A DNA stretch of 35,676 nucleotides from Candidatus Woesearchaeota archaeon. GTDB taxonomy: Archaea > Nanobdellota > Nanobdellia > Woesearchaeales > CALCXY01. The stretch's first letter is position 1. Each line of letters starts with the position of its first letter. The notes under the pieces are model-generated. The model worked only from the letters and a program-made list of their open reading frames with translations, was not told the DNA's origin and did no database searches. Made by a program: the position numbers and the translations under genes. Positions 22,484 through 29,972 of the stretch are shown here, in pieces. The stretch covers positions 1-35,676 of the forward strand of contig CALCXY010000054.1 in the NCBI GenBank assembly GCA_937906345.1, written 5' to 3'.

Positions 22484-23173
22484 TTATTTCTTTTTAGCCT
22501 TCGGCTTTTTTACATTTTTAGTTATTCTACTCAATTCATTAATATTATCTGTAAATGTAGGGAGAATTTTTTGGAAAACTTTTTCCATGGCTTTAAGGTC
22601 AGTTCCTACATTAATAATATTTTGATCATATTCAGAGATTTTGCCTATAACTCCTTTATGGAGTTTATCAAAATTTTCCTTTAAGTCAATCATTTCCTGA
22701 GACATTTTTTTAAGTGTTCCTTCTGTTTTTTCCTTCCATTCAAAAATTTTATTTATATTTTTAATGAGTTCTTCCCATTTTTCATCAATAATTGTTTCTG
22801 CAAGTTCTTCAATACGTTCACGATCTCCACCTATATCTGGAACTGGCCCTTGAGGAGGGGTAGCAGGTCCTGGAGGAGGCATAGGAGGCATTCCTTGAGG
22901 TGCAGATCCTTCAGGTAATGGACCAGCATGAGCCATACCTGATTGATTCATTGCATCAAATACTTGATCAGAAGAGAATCCGTCTCTTTGTAAAGCTTGT
23001 ATAATCTGATTATCACTCATACCTTGAGACCTTAAATTATTGATTTGGTCAGTAGGTAATGTGTTTTGTGCACCTTGCTGTGCTGGAAAATCTGGAGGTA
23101 AATCTGAAGGAAAGGGTTGTGCTTGTTGAGGAGGTGCTTCCTCCTTTTTTTTACCAAAACTAAATAATGCCAT
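22484..23173 (-). CDS. Proline-rich coiled-coil protein, possible filament-machinery accessory
   Basis: 229 aa. It begins MALFSFGKKKEEAP, followed by a Pro/Gln-rich linker, a UBA-like helical repeat around residues 40-75 (MSDNQIIQALQRDGFSSDQV), a second Pro/Gly-rich linker (about 80-110) and a long coiled coil (about 115-215) ending in a Lys-rich tail. The start is supported by a GAGGT Shine-Dalgarno 8 nt upstream and a TATA box near 23206. The short LFSxGKK start is shared with the next coiled-coil gene. A likeness to archaellum FlaC/D/E-type coiled-coil proteins is possible but not demonstrable here. Confidence 0.6.
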   Translation of the reverse strand: MALFSFGKKKEEAPPQQAQPFPSDLPPDFPAQQGAQNTLPTDQINNLRSQGMSDNQIIQALQRDGFSSDQVFDAMNQSGMAHAGPLPEGSAPQGMPPMPPPGPATPPQGPVPDIGGDRERIEELAETIIDEKWEELIKNINKIFEWKEKTEGTLKKMSQEMIDLKENFDKLHKGVIGKISEYDQNIINVGTDLKAMEKVFQKILPTFTDNINELSRITKNVKKPKAKKK

Positions 23174-23205
23174 TTTACCTCTTTTTTGTTATTACTCTGT
23201 TCTGA

Positions 23206-23215
23206 GTATATAAAA
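23206..23215 (-). promoter_or_regulatory. TATA box for the Pro-rich coiled-coil gene
   Basis: Minus-strand TTTTATATAC; predicted start near 23185, leaving about 12 nt of leader with the GAGGT site. Confidence 0.5.
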
Positions 23216-23225
23216 TTTTCTATTG

Positions 23226-23687
23226 TTATTTTTTTGTAATATTTGAATGGGAAGATGCTGTTTTATGATCATTAATTGCTTCTTTGATCATTTTTTCAGC
23301 TTCAGTTCGTGTAACAAAATTAACAGGCTCCCATAAATTAATATATTTTTGTAAAACCAATACATCTTGTTTATTAGCTGTTCTTTTTAATTCTTTAATA
23401 ACTAGGATTAATTTATCTTCAACATCCTTTATCAATTTTTTTGCTTCATTAAAATCTGTGTTAACAATATTAACTTCTTCTTTTAATTTTTTCCCATGAG
23501 AAAGCATGTTTTGATCTAATACTGTAACACGTCTTCTCATATTAGTATATTGCTCTTCCATGACTCTTAATCTTCTTGTAACTTGAGCTATATCTTTCAA
23601 TAACTCAGGATCAGGACCCATTGGTTTAGGAGCTGCTTTTTTACTAAATAAACCTCCTTTTTTTTCCTCGGGTACCGGAACTACCAT
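23226..23687 (-). CDS. Coiled-coil protein, possible FlaC/FlaE-like
   Basis: 153 aa. The N-terminus has a short GGLFSKKAAPKP motif and a Pro stretch, then a coiled coil from about 30 to 115, and a C-terminal segment YINLWEPVNFVTRTEAEKMI that recalls the short C-terminal helical module of archaellum FlaD/FlaE proteins. Together with the upstream Pro-rich coiled-coil protein and the FlaI/FlaJ-like pair it could belong to a pilus- or archaellum-like machine; the resemblance is by eye only. A TTATTAAAC box lies 26 bp upstream of the ATG. Confidence 0.55.
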   Translation of the reverse strand: MVVPVPEEKKGGLFSKKAAPKPMGPDPELLKDIAQVTRRLRVMEEQYTNMRRRVTVLDQNMLSHGKKLKEEVNIVNTDFNEAKKLIKDVEDKLILVIKELKRTANKQDVLVLQKYINLWEPVNFVTRTEAEKMIKEAINDHKTASSHSNITKK

Positions 23688-23748
23688 AGTATTATCATAG
23701 AAATTAGTGTTTAATAAGGTTTGTGATTATAAAACAAAGTGTATAAAA

Positions 23749-24168
23749 TTATTCATCCATATCATCTAAAAATAAAGTATATTGTTCACCTTCTTTGAGG
23801 TTTTGCTTTCTATAGAAATTTACAGATCTTGGATTGTTTGAGGGGGAGATTAAAGAATAAGATTTGATGCCTTTTGATTTCATTTCTTTTCTGAATGTAT
23901 TAATTAGTGATTCACCAACTTTCTTGCTTCTGTGAGACTCTGCTACTGTTAAAAGATCAAGAAAACCATATGTTTTTGTAAGTTGAAAACCTACTGCTAA
24001 TCCAATTACCTCATTATTTTCTTCTGCTACAAGAAAAATACCTTTTTCTATACTTGTTTCAAAGTATTCCTGATCAGGATAAAGATTTCCTGGAAGCACA
24101 AATTCTTCAATTTTGCTTAATGTAATGCATTTGGGAATGTCTTTTGATTCAGCTTTACGGAGGTTCAT
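23749..24168 (-). CDS. GNAT-family N-acetyltransferase
   Basis: 139 aa. GNAT layout: an N-terminal LRKAESKDI strand-helix, FLVAEENNEVIGLAVGF (beta 2-4), the acetyl-CoA pyrophosphate loop LTVAESHRSKKVGESLI (Q/RxxGxG/A variant with K-V-G) and the C-terminal SVNFYRKQNLKE helix-strand that positions the acceptor. The substrate may be a small molecule or a protein N-terminus or lysine. A TATA-like TTTAAAAG lies 26 bp upstream of the ATG. No operon partner is evident. Confidence 0.85.
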   Translation of the reverse strand: MNLRKAESKDIPKCITLSKIEEFVLPGNLYPDQEYFETSIEKGIFLVAEENNEVIGLAVGFQLTKTYGFLDLLTVAESHRSKKVGESLINTFRKEMKSKGIKSYSLISPSNNPRSVNFYRKQNLKEGEQYTLFLDDMDE

Positions 24169-24223
24169 TTAGTGGTGAAAGTGCTTCTTCTTTAAAAGAT
24201 TTGTTGATTTTTCATAAAGATAT

Positions 24224-24241
24224 GATAAAATATATTTTATC
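24224..24241. promoter_or_regulatory. 18-bp perfect AT palindrome upstream of the RHH-secretion operon
   Basis: GATAAAATATATTTTATC is fully symmetrical over 18 bases. It lies 25 bp upstream of the TATA box at 24267, in the BRE/activator region. It could be a regulator-binding site. In AT-rich DNA such palindromes can arise by chance, but this one is flanked by G and C. Confidence 0.45.
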
Positions 24242-24266
24242 TTATATTATGTATATTATACGATAG

Positions 24267-24275
24267 TTTTATATA
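24267..24275 (+). promoter_or_regulatory. TATA box for the RHH-secretion operon
   Basis: TTTTATATA; predicted transcription start near 24297, within the tandem 10-bp repeats. Confidence 0.5.
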
Positions 24276-24290
24276 GGGAATTTGCTATTA

Positions 24291-24320
24291 TAGGGTAAAA
24301 TAGGTAGAGTTAGGTAGTTT
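24291..24320. repeat. Three tandem 10-bp repeats at the predicted transcription start
   Basis: TAGGGTAAAA, TAGGTAGAGT and TAGGTAGTTT follow each other in register with a 10-bp period; the last two share TAGGTAG exactly. One helical turn of spacing at +1, just upstream of a ribbon-helix-helix gene, is what an autoregulatory operator for such a protein looks like. Confidence 0.55.
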
Positions 24321-24331
24321 GATGTGAATAT

Positions 24332-24475
24332 ATGAAAAAACCGATAAGTGCTACACTTGAAGAAGAGCTTATCAAATGGATTGATGAGCAGTGTTCTAAT
24401 AAAGAGAAATATAGGAATAGAAGTCACTTGATTGAGATTGCACTAGCTAAAATGAGGGAAAAAGAGGAGAAATAA
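24332..24475 (+). CDS. Small ribbon-helix-helix (CopG-like) regulator
   Basis: 47 aa, beginning MKKPISATLEEELIKWIDEQ. The ISATL segment is the DNA-contacting strand, the ELIKWIDEQ stretch is helix A, and RNRSHLIEIALAKM is the loop plus helix B with the RSHLI/NRSxLI signature of CopG/MetJ-fold proteins. It is too short to carry another domain. Its stop shares one base with the ATG of the secretion ATPase (TAATG), so the two are translationally coupled. Tandem 10-bp repeats at the predicted transcription start suggest that it represses its own operon. Confidence 0.75.
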   Translation: MKKPISATLEEELIKWIDEQCSNKEKYRNRSHLIEIALAKMREKEEK

Positions 24476-26760
24476 TGGCAATGTTTAATGGGAAAAAGGA
24501 ATATGAAGTGGTAAAAGAAGGAGATGAAATAATCTTGCGAATAGATTATGAGAGTCATACTTTGCCGCCTAGTATTGAAGATAATTCCCAATGCATGTCA
24601 AGAACGATAGATATACTCAGCCAACTCTCAGGAGTGACTAAGATTATATTCTCACAAAAAAGAGATTATGAGTATAACTATAAACAAACACAGTTTCTCA
24701 TGGAGATTGCAAATGTGTATCGGAAGATATCAAAACAGGGGCTGGTCCAATATCAGGTATTTTTAACTCCGGGGTATGAGAGATATGCAACTTCATGGTT
24801 TTCTAAGTTGCAGCATATTATGCATCATACTATAAAACACGATCCTTTGGGTGCTTATGTTGAATTAAAACGATTATTACGGAGAGAAGAGTTAGATATT
24901 GAGAGAAGCACTGATGAAGGTTATTTAATTGCAGTACAAAAATACCTCTCTATTTTAAAATATTTAATAAAAGAAGTAGAAAATACACAATTTATTCAGA
25001 CCATTCATCATCATTTAGCTGGATTTAAACCAGGAGATAGGACTCTTTATACAAGAATTTTTTCACCTCTTGTAAAGCCAGATTTTATGAATACTCGATT
25101 GATGGCTGCATATCCTCAACATGCCGAAGAATTAGAAAGCTATAAAGTAGAAGATACTGATATTTCACTTTTTGCGTTGCCTGATAGCACTTTATATTTG
25201 TATCATATGATGCCTCCTGAGTTTAGACTTACAGAGGAAAAATATGAATTATTAGATGCAGCAAGGAAAATTATGGCAGAGCATCAGCCAAAGCAGCAGG
25301 AATTTGTAGATCCTGAAAGGATGCGACAGGTATTTTCAAATGTTGGTTCTGATTTATTGGATGAATTAAGCGCACACCATGGTGTAAAACTAAAAGAAAA
25401 AGAAGTTGAACAGCTTACAAATATTTTAGTAAGGTATAGTGTAGGATTTGGGTTAATTGAAATTTTAATTCAGGATGAAAGAATCCAAGATATTACTATG
25501 AATAGTCCAATGGGACAGATTCCTATCTTTATTGTTCATCAAGATTATGATAATTGTCAAACTAATGTTGTTCCTACAAGGTCAGAGGCTGAATCTTGGG
25601 CATCAAAACTTAGATTAATCTCTGGAAGGCCATTAGACGAGGCTAATCCCATCCTAGATACTGAATTAACATTACCTGGAGGAGAAGCAAGAGTTGCAGT
25701 TATTGCGCCCCCTCTTAACCCTACAGGATTAGGGTATGCTTTAAGGAGACATAGGGATAAACCTTGGACATTACCTTTATTTATTAAAACAAAAATGGTA
25801 ACTAATCTTGCTGCAGGAGTATTAGATTTTTTAATTGATGGTAGTAGAACAATGTTAGTTGCAGGAACTCGAAGTGCTGGAAAAACATCTCTTCTTGGAT
25901 CACTCCTTGTTGAGATTATGAGAAGGTATCGAATTATTACTATTGAAGATACATTAGAATTACCTACTGTGTCTTTACGTAAATTAGGATTTAATGTTCA
26001 ACCTATGAAAGTTGCTGCTGCAATGGCTAAAGGGTCAGCAGAAGTGTCAGCTGCAGATGGGATTAGGACAACGTTACGTTTAGGAGATTCAGCATTAATT
26101 GTGGGAGAAGTAAGAAGTCAAGAAGCAGCTGCGTTATATGAAGCTATGAGAGTAGGAGCGTTAGCAAATGTTGTAGCAGGCACTATTCATGGAGATAGCC
26201 CTTATGGTGTGTTTGATAGAGTTGTTAATGATCTAAAAGTACCTAGAACGAGTTTTAAAGCAACAGATGTAATAGTAGTATGTAATCCTGTCAAAAGTGC
26301 TGATGGTTTACATAGATGGAGAAGAGTTACTTCCATAACAGAGATTAGAAAAGAATGGGAAACAGATCCTTTACGAGAAAATGGATTTGTTGATCTACTC
26401 AAATATGATGCTACAACAGATGAGTTAGCTCCTAGTAATGACCTTATAAATGGAGAAAGTGAAATTTTAAAATCCATAGCAGGGAATGTAAAAGAATGGG
26501 CAGGTAATTGGGATGCTGTTTGGGACAATATTCAATTACGAGCCAAACTCAAACAAGGGTTAGTTGATATGGCTGAAAAATCTAAAAATGATGATATTTT
26601 AGAAGCAAAGTTTTCGATTATGGCTAAAGATGAATTTCATAGATTAACTGAAAAAATATCAAACGAAACTGGAGCATTAGATAGTAAACGACTTTATACA
26701 GAGTGGGAAAGTTGGTTGAAACATAAAGTTAAGAAATGGAAGCCGGAAGAGAATGGTTGA
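24475..26760 (+). CDS. Type II/IV secretion-system ATPase (FlaI/GspE-like)
   Basis: 761 aa, longer than archaellum FlaI (about 540 aa) because of an N-terminal region of about 270 residues. The ATPase core has Walker A GTRSAGKTS (K470, A468 replacing the usual Gly), an Asp box IEDTLELP, Walker B LIVGEVRSQEA (E545) and a His-box IHGDSPYGVFDR. It would power assembly of a pilus, archaellum or secretion filament from the cytoplasmic face. A C-terminal helical tail of about 130 residues is unusual. It is coupled to the RHH gene by a TAATG overlap and overlaps the downstream TadC-like gene by 8 bp, so it forms an operon. The pilus subtype cannot be decided without pilin genes. Confidence 0.88.
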   Translation: MAMFNGKKEYEVVKEGDEIILRIDYESHTLPPSIEDNSQCMSRTIDILSQLSGVTKIIFSQKRDYEYNYKQTQFLMEIANVYRKISKQGLVQYQVFLTPGYERYATSWFSKLQHIMHHTIKHDPLGAYVELKRLLRREELDIERSTDEGYLIAVQKYLSILKYLIKEVENTQFIQTIHHHLAGFKPGDRTLYTRIFSPLVKPDFMNTRLMAAYPQHAEELESYKVEDTDISLFALPDSTLYLYHMMPPEFRLTEEKYELLDAARKIMAEHQPKQQEFVDPERMRQVFSNVGSDLLDELSAHHGVKLKEKEVEQLTNILVRYSVGFGLIEILIQDERIQDITMNSPMGQIPIFIVHQDYDNCQTNVVPTRSEAESWASKLRLISGRPLDEANPILDTELTLPGGEARVAVIAPPLNPTGLGYALRRHRDKPWTLPLFIKTKMVTNLAAGVLDFLIDGSRTMLVAGTRSAGKTSLLGSLLVEIMRRYRIITIEDTLELPTVSLRKLGFNVQPMKVAAAMAKGSAEVSAADGIRTTLRLGDSALIVGEVRSQEAAALYEAMRVGALANVVAGTIHGDSPYGVFDRVVNDLKVPRTSFKATDVIVVCNPVKSADGLHRWRRVTSITEIRKEWETDPLRENGFVDLLKYDATTDELAPSNDLINGESEILKSIAGNVKEWAGNWDAVWDNIQLRAKLKQGLVDMAEKSKNDDILEAKFSIMAKDEFHRLTEKISNETGALDSKRLYTEWESWLKHKVKKWKPEENG

Positions 26761-28903
26761 GATAGGGAAAAAAGAAATATTTGATCTCATGCATAAATAT
26801 GAGGGAAAACTTAATTCAAGTAGTCCTAAAGATAAACCTACAGATGGTGAAAGTGATCAAGTACGAACTAAAGAATATCTTTCTTTCAAAAATGAAATGC
26901 TTCCAAAACATTTGAGTTTTTATGAGAAAGCATGTCAATGGTGTGAACATCTTGTAAAAATGAAACCTTCTGAAAAGAAAGGGGTGGAATTACAAGAGGC
27001 TATTGATTTATGTCATTTGAATATTACTCCAACTGGAGTTATGAGTTTTTCAATACTTTTACCTATGGCAGTTATGTTAGGCGGATCATTTATGAGTTTT
27101 ATCTTTTTAGGATCAACCTATTTTGGAGTTTTCTTTTTAATTATAGGTGCAATAATGATCAAGCCAATGCAAAAAATTCCATTTTTCTTTGCATCAGAAT
27201 GGAGAATGGCAGCATCGAATCAGATGGTATTGAGTATTTTTTATGTAGTAACGTTTATGAGGCATACCTCTAATTTAGAGAAAGCTATTCAATTTGCATC
27301 AGAACATTTAGGACCTCCTTTATCCATGGATTTTAGGAAAATTTTATGGGATGTTGAAAATGAAACCTATGAAAATATCAAGGAAAGTTTAGATGTGTAT
27401 TTAGAACAATGGAGAGACACTAATATGGAATTATTGGAAAGTTTCCATCTTATTGAAAGTTCCTTATTTGAATCTTCAGAAGATAGAAGATTGGAATTAT
27501 TAGATAAATCTTTAGATGTTATTTTAGAAGAAACATATGAAAAAATGCTTCACTATGCTCAAAACCTTAGAGGGCCAGTAACAATGCTGCATATGATGGG
27601 AGTAATTTTACCTATTCTTGGATTAGTTATTTTACCATTAATGGTTAGTTTTATGGATGGTGTTGAATGGTATCATATTGCTTCCCTGTATAATGTTATT
27701 TTACCTATAGGAGTTTATCTTCTTGGTAAAAATATCCTCATAACTAGGCCAAGTGGAGGAGGAGAAAGCACTAAAGCAGATGAGAATGCGAAGAAAAAGG
27801 TTGAAAATATTACAATGAATATTATGGGAAACTCTATGACATTTTCACCCAAAAAATTATGCATCATTGTAGGATGTGTTTTATTTTTTATTGCATTAAG
27901 TCCAATTATTATCCATATTATGGCTCCAAACTTTGATTTACCTCCAATAGGAGGATTTACCTTTTTAGAATATAAGGTGAGTGATACTACTGGAGAAACT
28001 ATAGGACCTTTTGGTTTTGGAGCTTCGATTATCAGTTTATTTGTACCTTTGAGTTTTGGAGTTGGTATTGGGCTCTATTATAAAATAACTAGTGGAAAAT
28101 TAAAAGAACAAAGGGAAAAATCCAAAAAATTAGAACAAGAGTTTGCTAGTGCCTTATTTCAATTAGGAAACAGGTTAGGAGATGGATTACCTATTGAATT
28201 AGCTGTAGGGAAAGTATCAGATGTTATGGAAGGCACTACATCAGGCAATTTCTTTAAGGTTATAACAATGAATATACGGAAAATGGGTATGGGAATTAAA
28301 GAAGCTATTTTTAATTCCAGATCAGGAGCATTAGTTTATTTTCCATCAGATATGATAGGGAGCTCTATGAAAGTGTTAATACAAGCAATTGAAAAAGGGC
28401 CTAAAGTAGCAGCACAAGCATTAACCAATATATCACGATATATTAAAGAGATCCATAAAGTGAATGAACGTTTGAGGGATTTAATGAGTGATATTATTAG
28501 TAGCATGAAAAGTCAAATTAGTTTTTTAACACCTGTTATAGCAGGAATTGTAATAGGAATTACCTCTATGATTACTAATATTTTAGGTAAATTATCTACA
28601 CAAATTAAAACAGTTTCAGCTGATGGTGCAGGATCACAAGCAGCTTCCTTAGCAAATTTATTTGGGACAGGAATTCCAACGTATTACTTTCAAATTGTGG
28701 TTGGAGTTTATGTGGTTCAAATTATTTATATCCTTACAATTTTATCCAATGGCATTGAAAATGGTAAAGATAGTATGAATGAGTCCTATATGTTAGGAAA
28801 GAATATGATTAGGAGTGTTGTATTATATTGTATTGTAGCTTCTATTATTATGTTAATCTTTAATATGATTGCGAATAGTATATTGACTGCGACGGTGGGA
28901 TAA
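26753..28903 (+). CDS. TadC/FlaJ-like membrane platform protein of the secretion ATPase
   Basis: 716 aa. Two type II secretion F-domain units are visible: the first around residues 140-310 (helical, followed by membrane helices near 275-325) and the second around 460-600 (QLGNRLGDGLPIELAVGKVS is the F-domain motif), each next to groups of membrane segments (near 95-135, 275-330, 365-385, 425-445, 595-620, 645-670 and 690-715). This is the archaeal double-domain layout of FlaJ/TadC proteins, which form the inner-membrane platform for the ATPase encoded just upstream, whose gene it overlaps by 8 bp. No pilin or prepilin peptidase gene is in the window. Confidence 0.87.
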   Translation: MVEIGKKEIFDLMHKYEGKLNSSSPKDKPTDGESDQVRTKEYLSFKNEMLPKHLSFYEKACQWCEHLVKMKPSEKKGVELQEAIDLCHLNITPTGVMSFSILLPMAVMLGGSFMSFIFLGSTYFGVFFLIIGAIMIKPMQKIPFFFASEWRMAASNQMVLSIFYVVTFMRHTSNLEKAIQFASEHLGPPLSMDFRKILWDVENETYENIKESLDVYLEQWRDTNMELLESFHLIESSLFESSEDRRLELLDKSLDVILEETYEKMLHYAQNLRGPVTMLHMMGVILPILGLVILPLMVSFMDGVEWYHIASLYNVILPIGVYLLGKNILITRPSGGGESTKADENAKKKVENITMNIMGNSMTFSPKKLCIIVGCVLFFIALSPIIIHIMAPNFDLPPIGGFTFLEYKVSDTTGETIGPFGFGASIISLFVPLSFGVGIGLYYKITSGKLKEQREKSKKLEQEFASALFQLGNRLGDGLPIELAVGKVSDVMEGTTSGNFFKVITMNIRKMGMGIKEAIFNSRSGALVYFPSDMIGSSMKVLIQAIEKGPKVAAQALTNISRYIKEIHKVNERLRDLMSDIISSMKSQISFLTPVIAGIVIGITSMITNILGKLSTQIKTVSADGAGSQAASLANLFGTGIPTYYFQIVVGVYVVQIIYILTILSNGIENGKDSMNESYMLGKNMIRSVVLYCIVASIIMLIFNMIANSILTATVG

Positions 28904-29043
28904 GTTAATTTTGTTTACATAGTTCTGCTTGCTATTTTAATCCGCAAATTTTGTAATCACTTCGGAAAATATTCAATAATTAAATAATAATTTTTGGAAA
29001 AATCGGAAGACTTTACCACAACCACACGACAAGTATAGGTGAG
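28904..29043. other. Intergenic region between tadC-like and LAGLIDADG genes
   Basis: AT-rich sequence of about 140 bp, with no open frame, RNA-like arm structure or repeat that I can support. It contains the sequence CACAACCACACGACAAG, locally unusual for this AT-rich DNA. Confidence 0.3.
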
Positions 29044-29052
29044 GTATAAAAA
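29044..29052 (+). promoter_or_regulatory. TATA box for the LAGLIDADG gene
   Basis: GTATAAAAA; predicted start near 29074, leaving about 20 nt of leader with a GTGAT Shine-Dalgarno (29085-29089). Confidence 0.45.
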
Positions 29053-29093
29053 TCAATTAGATTATCTCATTCTAGTAAAAATTAGTGATTACA

Positions 29094-29807
29094 ATGAAAT
29101 TTGATTTGAGTAAAATAGAAGCAAGTAATAATGATAAATTAAAGAATATTAAATTACCAGATCATGCCACTGAGAAATTAGCAGAGTTTATAGGCATTCT
29201 TGCAGGTGATGGGTATTTATATCGTGGATCAAACTCATATACAATGGGTATAGTTGGCCATCCAATTAAGGATTATGAATTTTTTAAATATGTTCAATAT
29301 TTGATCTTGGAACTCTTTAACAAACCTACTAAGGTAAAAGAAAGACAAAGAGCTATTAGAATTGTATTTCAATCAAAATGGGTTTCTGAATTCCTCATAA
29401 AAATTATCAAAATGCCATATGGTAATAAAAAATGCTTTCAAGTTTGTGTACCTGAATTCGTACGACAGGATAATGCATTATCACGTAGCTTCTTGAGAGG
29501 ATTATTTGATACTGATGGATCTGTTTTTGTTTCTGATAAAAGAGGTAGTCCTAATTATCCAACTATAGAGCTTTCAACAACTAGTTCAGCAATGATAAAT
29601 CAAGTTCATAAAATACTTCAGCGCTTAGGATTCCGTGTAACAAATATTCGAAGCAATTTAAGGTATCCAAATCCCAATTTCATTTATATAGTTAGTTTGA
29701 ATGGCAATAAAAACATGCAAATGTGGTATGATCAAATAGGATTTTCTAATCCAAGTAAGAAGAAAGTTTTATTAAAAATATTAAAAAATGGGGACGCTGG
29801 GATTTGA
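29094..29807 (+). CDS. Free-standing LAGLIDADG homing-endonuclease-like protein
   Basis: 237 aa with two LAGLIDADG motifs: EFIGILAGDGYL (acidic D39) and SFLRGLFDTDGSVF (acidic D141), about 100 residues apart, as in single-chain homing endonucleases. Each keeps its catalytic acid, so it may be active. There are no intein splicing blocks or host protein around it. The ATG at 29094 is preferred over a GTG three codons earlier because GTGAT there serves as Shine-Dalgarno. The last 19 bases overlap, in the opposite direction, the 3' end of a tRNA-Phe gene that has two introns. The target site is unknown; association with the tRNA or its introns is inferred from position. Confidence 0.8.
   Translation: MKFDLSKIEASNNDKLKNIKLPDHATEKLAEFIGILAGDGYLYRGSNSYTMGIVGHPIKDYEFFKYVQYLILELFNKPTKVKERQRAIRIVFQSKWVSEFLIKIIKMPYGNKKCFQVCVPEFVRQDNALSRSFLRGLFDTDGSVFVSDKRGSPNYPTIELSTTSSAMINQVHKILQRLGFRVTNIRSNLRYPNPNFIYIVSLNGNKNMQMWYDQIGFSNPSKKKVLLKILKNGDAGI
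29783..29788 (-). terminator. T6 terminator of the tRNA-Phe gene
   Basis: Six T on the minus strand immediately after the discriminator base A73, a typical archaeal stop signal. It lies inside the coding 3' end of the LAGLIDADG gene. Confidence 0.6.
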
Positions 29808-29834
29808 ACCCAGGACTCCTACGTCTTCAGCGTA

Positions 29835-29855
29835 TAGAGCTGCATTTTGATGCAT
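29835..29855 (-). other. tRNA-Phe intron 2 (21 nt), position 27/28
   Basis: The RNA forms a strict bulge-helix-bulge: exon GAGC pairs with intron GCTC (4 bp), three-base bulges ACA and TAT flank it, and the inner hairpin is TGCAT/ATGCA with loop CAAA. Cleavage between the second and third bulge bases joins C27 to U28 and completes the anticodon stem CTACG/CGTAG. The GAGC used is also the 3' strand of the D-stem, so the D-arm cannot be folded while this intron is in place. Confidence 0.85.
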
Positions 29856-29864
29856 GTGCTCTCC

Positions 29865-29886
29865 TAAGACGTTTGGATTCCAAACT
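29865..29886 (-). other. tRNA-Phe intron 1 (22 nt), in the D-loop after G18
   Basis: Exon AGAC pairs with intron GTCT (4 bp), bulges TGA and TAG flank it, the inner hairpin is GTTTGG/CCAAAC with loop AAT, and the outer helix is CTC/GAG. Cleavage at the second/third bulge bases restores the D-loop AGACTGGGA. Confidence 0.85.
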
Positions 29887-29930
29887 CAGTCTGAGCTACG
29901 TCCCCATTGTTACTATGGATTCAGGATTGC

Positions 29931-29940
29931 TTTATAAATA
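29931..29940 (-). promoter_or_regulatory. TATA box of the tRNA-Phe gene
   Basis: Minus-strand TATTTATAAA, centred about 30 bp from the first base of the tRNA, the normal archaeal placement. Confidence 0.65.
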
Positions 29941-29972
29941 TTGCTAAAAGAATTAATAAAATTAAAAAATAA

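Larger units (their letters stand above)
29789..29905 (-). tRNA. tRNA-Phe(GAA) with two non-canonical introns
   Basis: The 117-base gene folds into a perfect cloverleaf only after two segments are removed. Exons are 29905-29887, 29864-29856 and 29834-29789. The spliced product has acceptor stem GGGGACG/CGTCCCC, D-stem GCTC/GAGC with loop AGACTGGGA, anticodon stem CTACG/CGTAG with loop CTGAAGA (anticodon GAA), variable loop GAGTC, T-stem CTGGG/CCCAG with loop TTCAAAT, and discriminator A73. That is 74 nt with CCA not encoded. The spliced D-arm and anticodon loop match haloarchaeal tRNA-Phe. The upstream TATA box at 29931 and downstream T6 tract fit. The LAGLIDADG gene overlaps its 3' end from the other strand. 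Confidence 0.93.

Noticed and set aside
24291-24320. 10-bp repeats as a replication-origin iteron array
   Set aside because: Only three imperfect copies, placed at a promoter next to an RHH gene; no Orc1/Cdc6 gene or DNA-unwinding element is nearby.
29085-29093. GTG start of the LAGLIDADG gene
   Set aside because: GTGAT at 29085-29089 serves as a ribosome binding site for the ATG at 29094, which is also the expected distance from the TATA box.
29094-29807. LAGLIDADG protein as an intein or as part of a tRNA intron
   Set aside because: No splicing blocks or host protein surround it, it has its own promoter and Shine-Dalgarno, and it lies on the opposite strand outside both tRNA introns.
29835-29886. 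First reading of the tRNA as an odd tRNA-Trp or a degenerate pseudogene
   Set aside because: CCA appears only inside the intron 1 hairpin; after removing both bulge-helix-bulge introns the anticodon loop CTGAAGA and the whole cloverleaf are those of tRNA-Phe.
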